A stretch of DNA of 16,700 nucleotides, taken from Flavobacteriaceae bacterium (lineage in GTDB: Bacteria > Bacteroidota > Bacteroidia > Flavobacteriales > Flavobacteriaceae). Shown in pieces: positions 14,575-16,700 of this stretch. Within the stretch, counting starts at the first letter, position 1; each line of letters begins with the position of its first letter. The notes beneath the pieces were generated by a model. It ran no database searches. It was not told the origin of the DNA and saw only the letters and a list, made by a program, of their open reading frames with translations. Position numbers and translations under genes: made by a program. The stretch lies in NCBI GenBank assembly GCA_023145595.1, contig JAGLDM010000122.1:1-16700 (forward strand), in the 5' to 3' direction.

Positions 14575-15936
14575 CTAAATTGTAGTCGAAAATATTCTGG
14601 TATCTGGTTTGTTTTCTTGTAATCTAATATCGAATGCCATACAAACATTACGCACAAACATGCGCCCTTCTTCCTTTACAATAAGTTTATTCCCTTCAAC
14701 ATACACCAAGTTATCTTTTTTAATTTCTTGAAGTTGATTCAAAATATGTTCTTTTTGAGAAACTGACAAACCATCATTCCATTCCGTTTCTAAATTACAC
14801 ATTAAGTCTAAAATATGCTTTCTGATGACTAAATCTTTGTCTGTCAATAAATGACCTCTAAAAATCGGTATTTCACCTTGATTTACACGATCTTGATAAT
14901 CTTCAACACTTTTTTCATTCTGAGCAAACGCATACCAAGAATCACTAATTGAAGACATTCCGAGTCCAATCATTAATCGGGTTTTACCTGCAGTATACCC
15001 CATAAAATTACGATGTAATTTCTTTTCTTCTAAAGCAATATTTAAAGAATCTGTAGGTAATGCAAAATGATCCATCCCAATTTCAATATAGCCATTATCA
15101 AAAAATAATTGTTTTCCTAATTCATAGAGATGACGTTTTTCTTCATCTTTCGGCAAATCATTATCATCAAAACCTCGTTGACCTACACCTTTAATCCAAG
15201 GTACATGCGCATAACTGTAATAAGCAATTCTATCTGGTTTTAATGCAATTGTTTTTTTGATGGTATCTCTTATACTTTCTTCAGTTTGAAAAGGAAGACC
15301 GAATATTAAATCATGACTTATCGAGGTATAACCAATTTCTCTAGACCAATCATTAACAAGTTTCACTTGTTCAAAACTCTGAACTCTGTGAATTGCTTTT
15401 TGAACTGTAGCGTCATAATCTTGAATTCCAAAACTATTTCTTCGAGATCCTAAATCATATAAAGTTTGCAGTTGTTCTTTGGATGTATGGTTTGGGTGCC
15501 CCTCATAACTAAATTCAAAATTAGCATGCTTTTCTGCTGATTCAAAAATTCCGTCAATTAATGCTTTTAAATTTTCAGAAGAGAAAAATGTTGGAGTTCC
15601 ACCACCTAAATGAATTTCTCTAATGATTGGTTTTGAATCAAACAGTTCGCAATACAAAATCCACTCTTTTAATACGGTCTCTAAATAAGGCTCTTCAACT
15701 TCATGTCGTTTTGTGATTCGCTTATGACAGGCACAAAACGTACACAAACTCTCGCAAAAAGGCAAATGAATATAGACGCTAACCCCTTCCGAATCATTAC
15801 TCTCATTAAATGATTTAATGGTCGATTGTTTCCAATCATCAATTGCAATTCCTTCTTTATCCCAAAATGGTACTGTTGGATAACTGGTATATCTTGGTCC
15901 TGGAATGTTGTATTTTTGAATTAAATCTGTATTCAT
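14575..15936 (-). CDS. hemN: Oxygen-independent coproporphyrinogen III oxidase (radical SAM)
   Basis: 453 aa from ATG at 15936. HemN oxidatively decarboxylates coproporphyrinogen III to protoporphyrinogen IX without oxygen, using S-adenosylmethionine and a [4Fe-4S] cluster in the cytosol. Numbered from this ATG, the radical-SAM triad CxxxCxxC is C61/C65/C68 in PFCESLCTFCACHK, with C70 next to it. This nearly matches E. coli HemN (62/66/69). YNIPGPRYTSYPT near the N-terminus and IHLGGGTPTFFS after the cluster motif are diagnostic, and the HemN C-terminal domain is complete. An in-frame TTG at 15969 would add 11 residues; I prefer the ATG because DLIQKYNIPGPRYTSYP then sits at the family N-terminus. 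It follows hemE by 47 bp on the same strand and catalyses the next pathway step. Confidence 0.96.
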   Translation of the reverse strand: MNTDLIQKYNIPGPRYTSYPTVPFWDKEGIAIDDWKQSTIKSFNESNDSEGVSVYIHLPFCESLCTFCACHKRITKRHEVEEPYLETVLKEWILYCELFDSKPIIREIHLGGGTPTFFSSENLKALIDGIFESAEKHANFEFSYEGHPNHTSKEQLQTLYDLGSRRNSFGIQDYDATVQKAIHRVQSFEQVKLVNDWSREIGYTSISHDLIFGLPFQTEESIRDTIKKTIALKPDRIAYYSYAHVPWIKGVGQRGFDDNDLPKDEEKRHLYELGKQLFFDNGYIEIGMDHFALPTDSLNIALEEKKLHRNFMGYTAGKTRLMIGLGMSSISDSWYAFAQNEKSVEDYQDRVNQGEIPIFRGHLLTDKDLVIRKHILDLMCNLETEWNDGLSVSQKEHILNQLQEIKKDNLVYVEGNKLIVKEEGRMFVRNVCMAFDIRLQENKPDTRIFSTTI

Positions 15937-15983
15937 AATATTAAAATTCAATTGGCTAACATCTATCAACCAATAACTTTCAA

Positions 15984-16700
15984 CTATTTATATTCTTTCA
16001 CTGCATCTATAAATGCCTTCGCATTTTCTAAAGGTACATTTGGCAAAATACCATGACCTAAATTCACAATATATTGATCTTTCCCAAAATCATCAATCAT
16101 TTTCTTTACCATTTCTTTAATGGTTTCTGGAGATGATAATAATCTTGCTGGATCGAAATTCCCTTGTAATGTAATTTTATTCTGAGTCGCTTTTCGTGCA
16201 AATTCTGGAGTCACTGTCCAATCTACTCCCAAAGCCGAAGCGTTTGAATTCGCCATATCTTCCAAAGCATACCAACATCCTTTGGCAAAGGAAATTACTG
16301 GAGCATCATCTTTTAAGGCTTCAATAATCTGATTGATATACTTCCAAGAAAACTCTTGATAATCAACTGGAGAAAGCATGCCTCCCCAAGAATCAAATAT
16401 TTGAACCGCATCTACACCTGCATTTACTTTTGCTTTTAAATAAGCAATAGTCGTATCTGTTATTTTTTGTAATAATTGATGTGCTGCCATCGGATTGGTA
16501 AAACAAAACTCTTTTGCTTTATCAAAAGTTTTTGACCCTTGCCCTTGTACAACATAACATAAGATTGTCCACGGAGAACCTGCAAAACCAATTAACGGAA
16601 CCTCATCATTCAACAATTCCTTGGTCGCTTTTATTGCCTGATACACATAATCCAATTCCACATGTACATCTGGAACAACCACAGCATCTACACCCTTTTG
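15984..16700 (-). CDS. hemE: Uroporphyrinogen decarboxylase (partial, N-terminus outside the window)
   Basis: The last 238 residues of HemE, open to the right window edge; the codons at 16698-16700 onward read [11 protein letters not shown]. HemE removes four carboxyl groups from uroporphyrinogen III to give coproporphyrinogen III, the substrate of the neighbouring HemN. Family signatures are [69 protein letters not shown] and the C-terminal [13 protein letters not shown]. About one third of the protein, including the conserved N-terminal arginine region, lies beyond the window. The gene appears intact up to the edge. Its promoter is not visible here, and hemN probably depends on it. Confidence 0.96.
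   Translation of the reverse strand, partial: QKGVDAVVVPDVHVELDYVYQAIKATKELLNDEVPLIGFAGSPWTILCYVVQGQGSKTFDKAKEFCFTNPMAAHQLLQKITDTTIAYLKAKVNAGVDAVQIFDSWGGMLSPVDYQEFSWKYINQIIEALKDDAPVISFAKGCWYALEDMANSNASALGVDWTVTPEFARKATQNKITLQGNFDPARLLSSPETIKEMVKKMIDDFGKDQYIVNLGHGILPNVPLENAKAFIDAVKEYK

Noticed and set aside
1..16700. Mobile element, prophage, CRISPR or defence island
   Set aside because: No transposase, integrase, inverted-repeat ends, repeat-spacer pattern or defence domains; every sizeable gene but one belongs to a recognisable core or envelope family.

Overview
The window looks like chromosomal core sequence from a member of the Bacteroidota, most likely a marine-type Flavobacteriaceae. 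The DNA is AT-rich. Translation starts lack Shine-Dalgarno sequences and several genes appear to start at TTG. Matches to the Bacteroidota -7 promoter element (TAnnTTTG) lie in several intergenic regions. The LptD, TamB, MCE and HemE proteins have the lengths and motifs of flavobacterial versions. I see no mobile element, phage, CRISPR array, tRNA or rRNA.

Layout. Positions 1-3769, minus strand, form one gene train. In order of transcription it is a periplasmic N-acetylmuramoyl-L-alanine amidase with a SPOR domain, an MCE/MlaD-family lipid-transport protein, a membrane-anchored double [4Fe-4S] protein, and the start of a CCG-domain (heterodisulfide-reductase-like) protein that runs off the left edge. 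Positions 3880-6989, plus strand, hold lptD (outer-membrane LPS assembly) followed closely by ridA. A very large tamB-type gene (6986-11419, minus) meets ridA tail to tail with overlapping stop codons. Divergent from tamB, tsaD (tRNA t6A modification) is followed by a small unassigned protein with a STAS/SpoIIAA-like look (11520-12936, plus). Positions 13074-14408, minus, carry a single 2-oxoacid dehydrogenase E2 gene. Positions 14575-16700, minus, hold two consecutive haem-synthesis genes, hemE (partial at the right edge) and hemN.

How the genes fit together. The left 11 kb is dominated by envelope construction: amidase (peptidoglycan), MCE protein (phospholipid shuttling), LptD (LPS export) and TamB (intermembrane lipid or outer-membrane protein assembly). 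Three different bridge or tunnel systems for moving lipid across the periplasm sit side by side, together with an iron-sulfur electron-transfer pair of unknown substrate. HemE and HemN catalyse successive steps from uroporphyrinogen III to protoporphyrinogen IX.

I do not see a clearly new system. The best leads are: (1) tamB has an obvious basic-plus-hydrophobic signal anchor encoded upstream of every canonical start codon; (2) the tamB and tsaD promoter elements face each other and overlap; (3) the LptD contains no cysteine, so it cannot use the disulfide-based maturation known from E. coli; (4) the orphan MCE/Fe-S gene train; and (5) the unassigned small protein behind tsaD.
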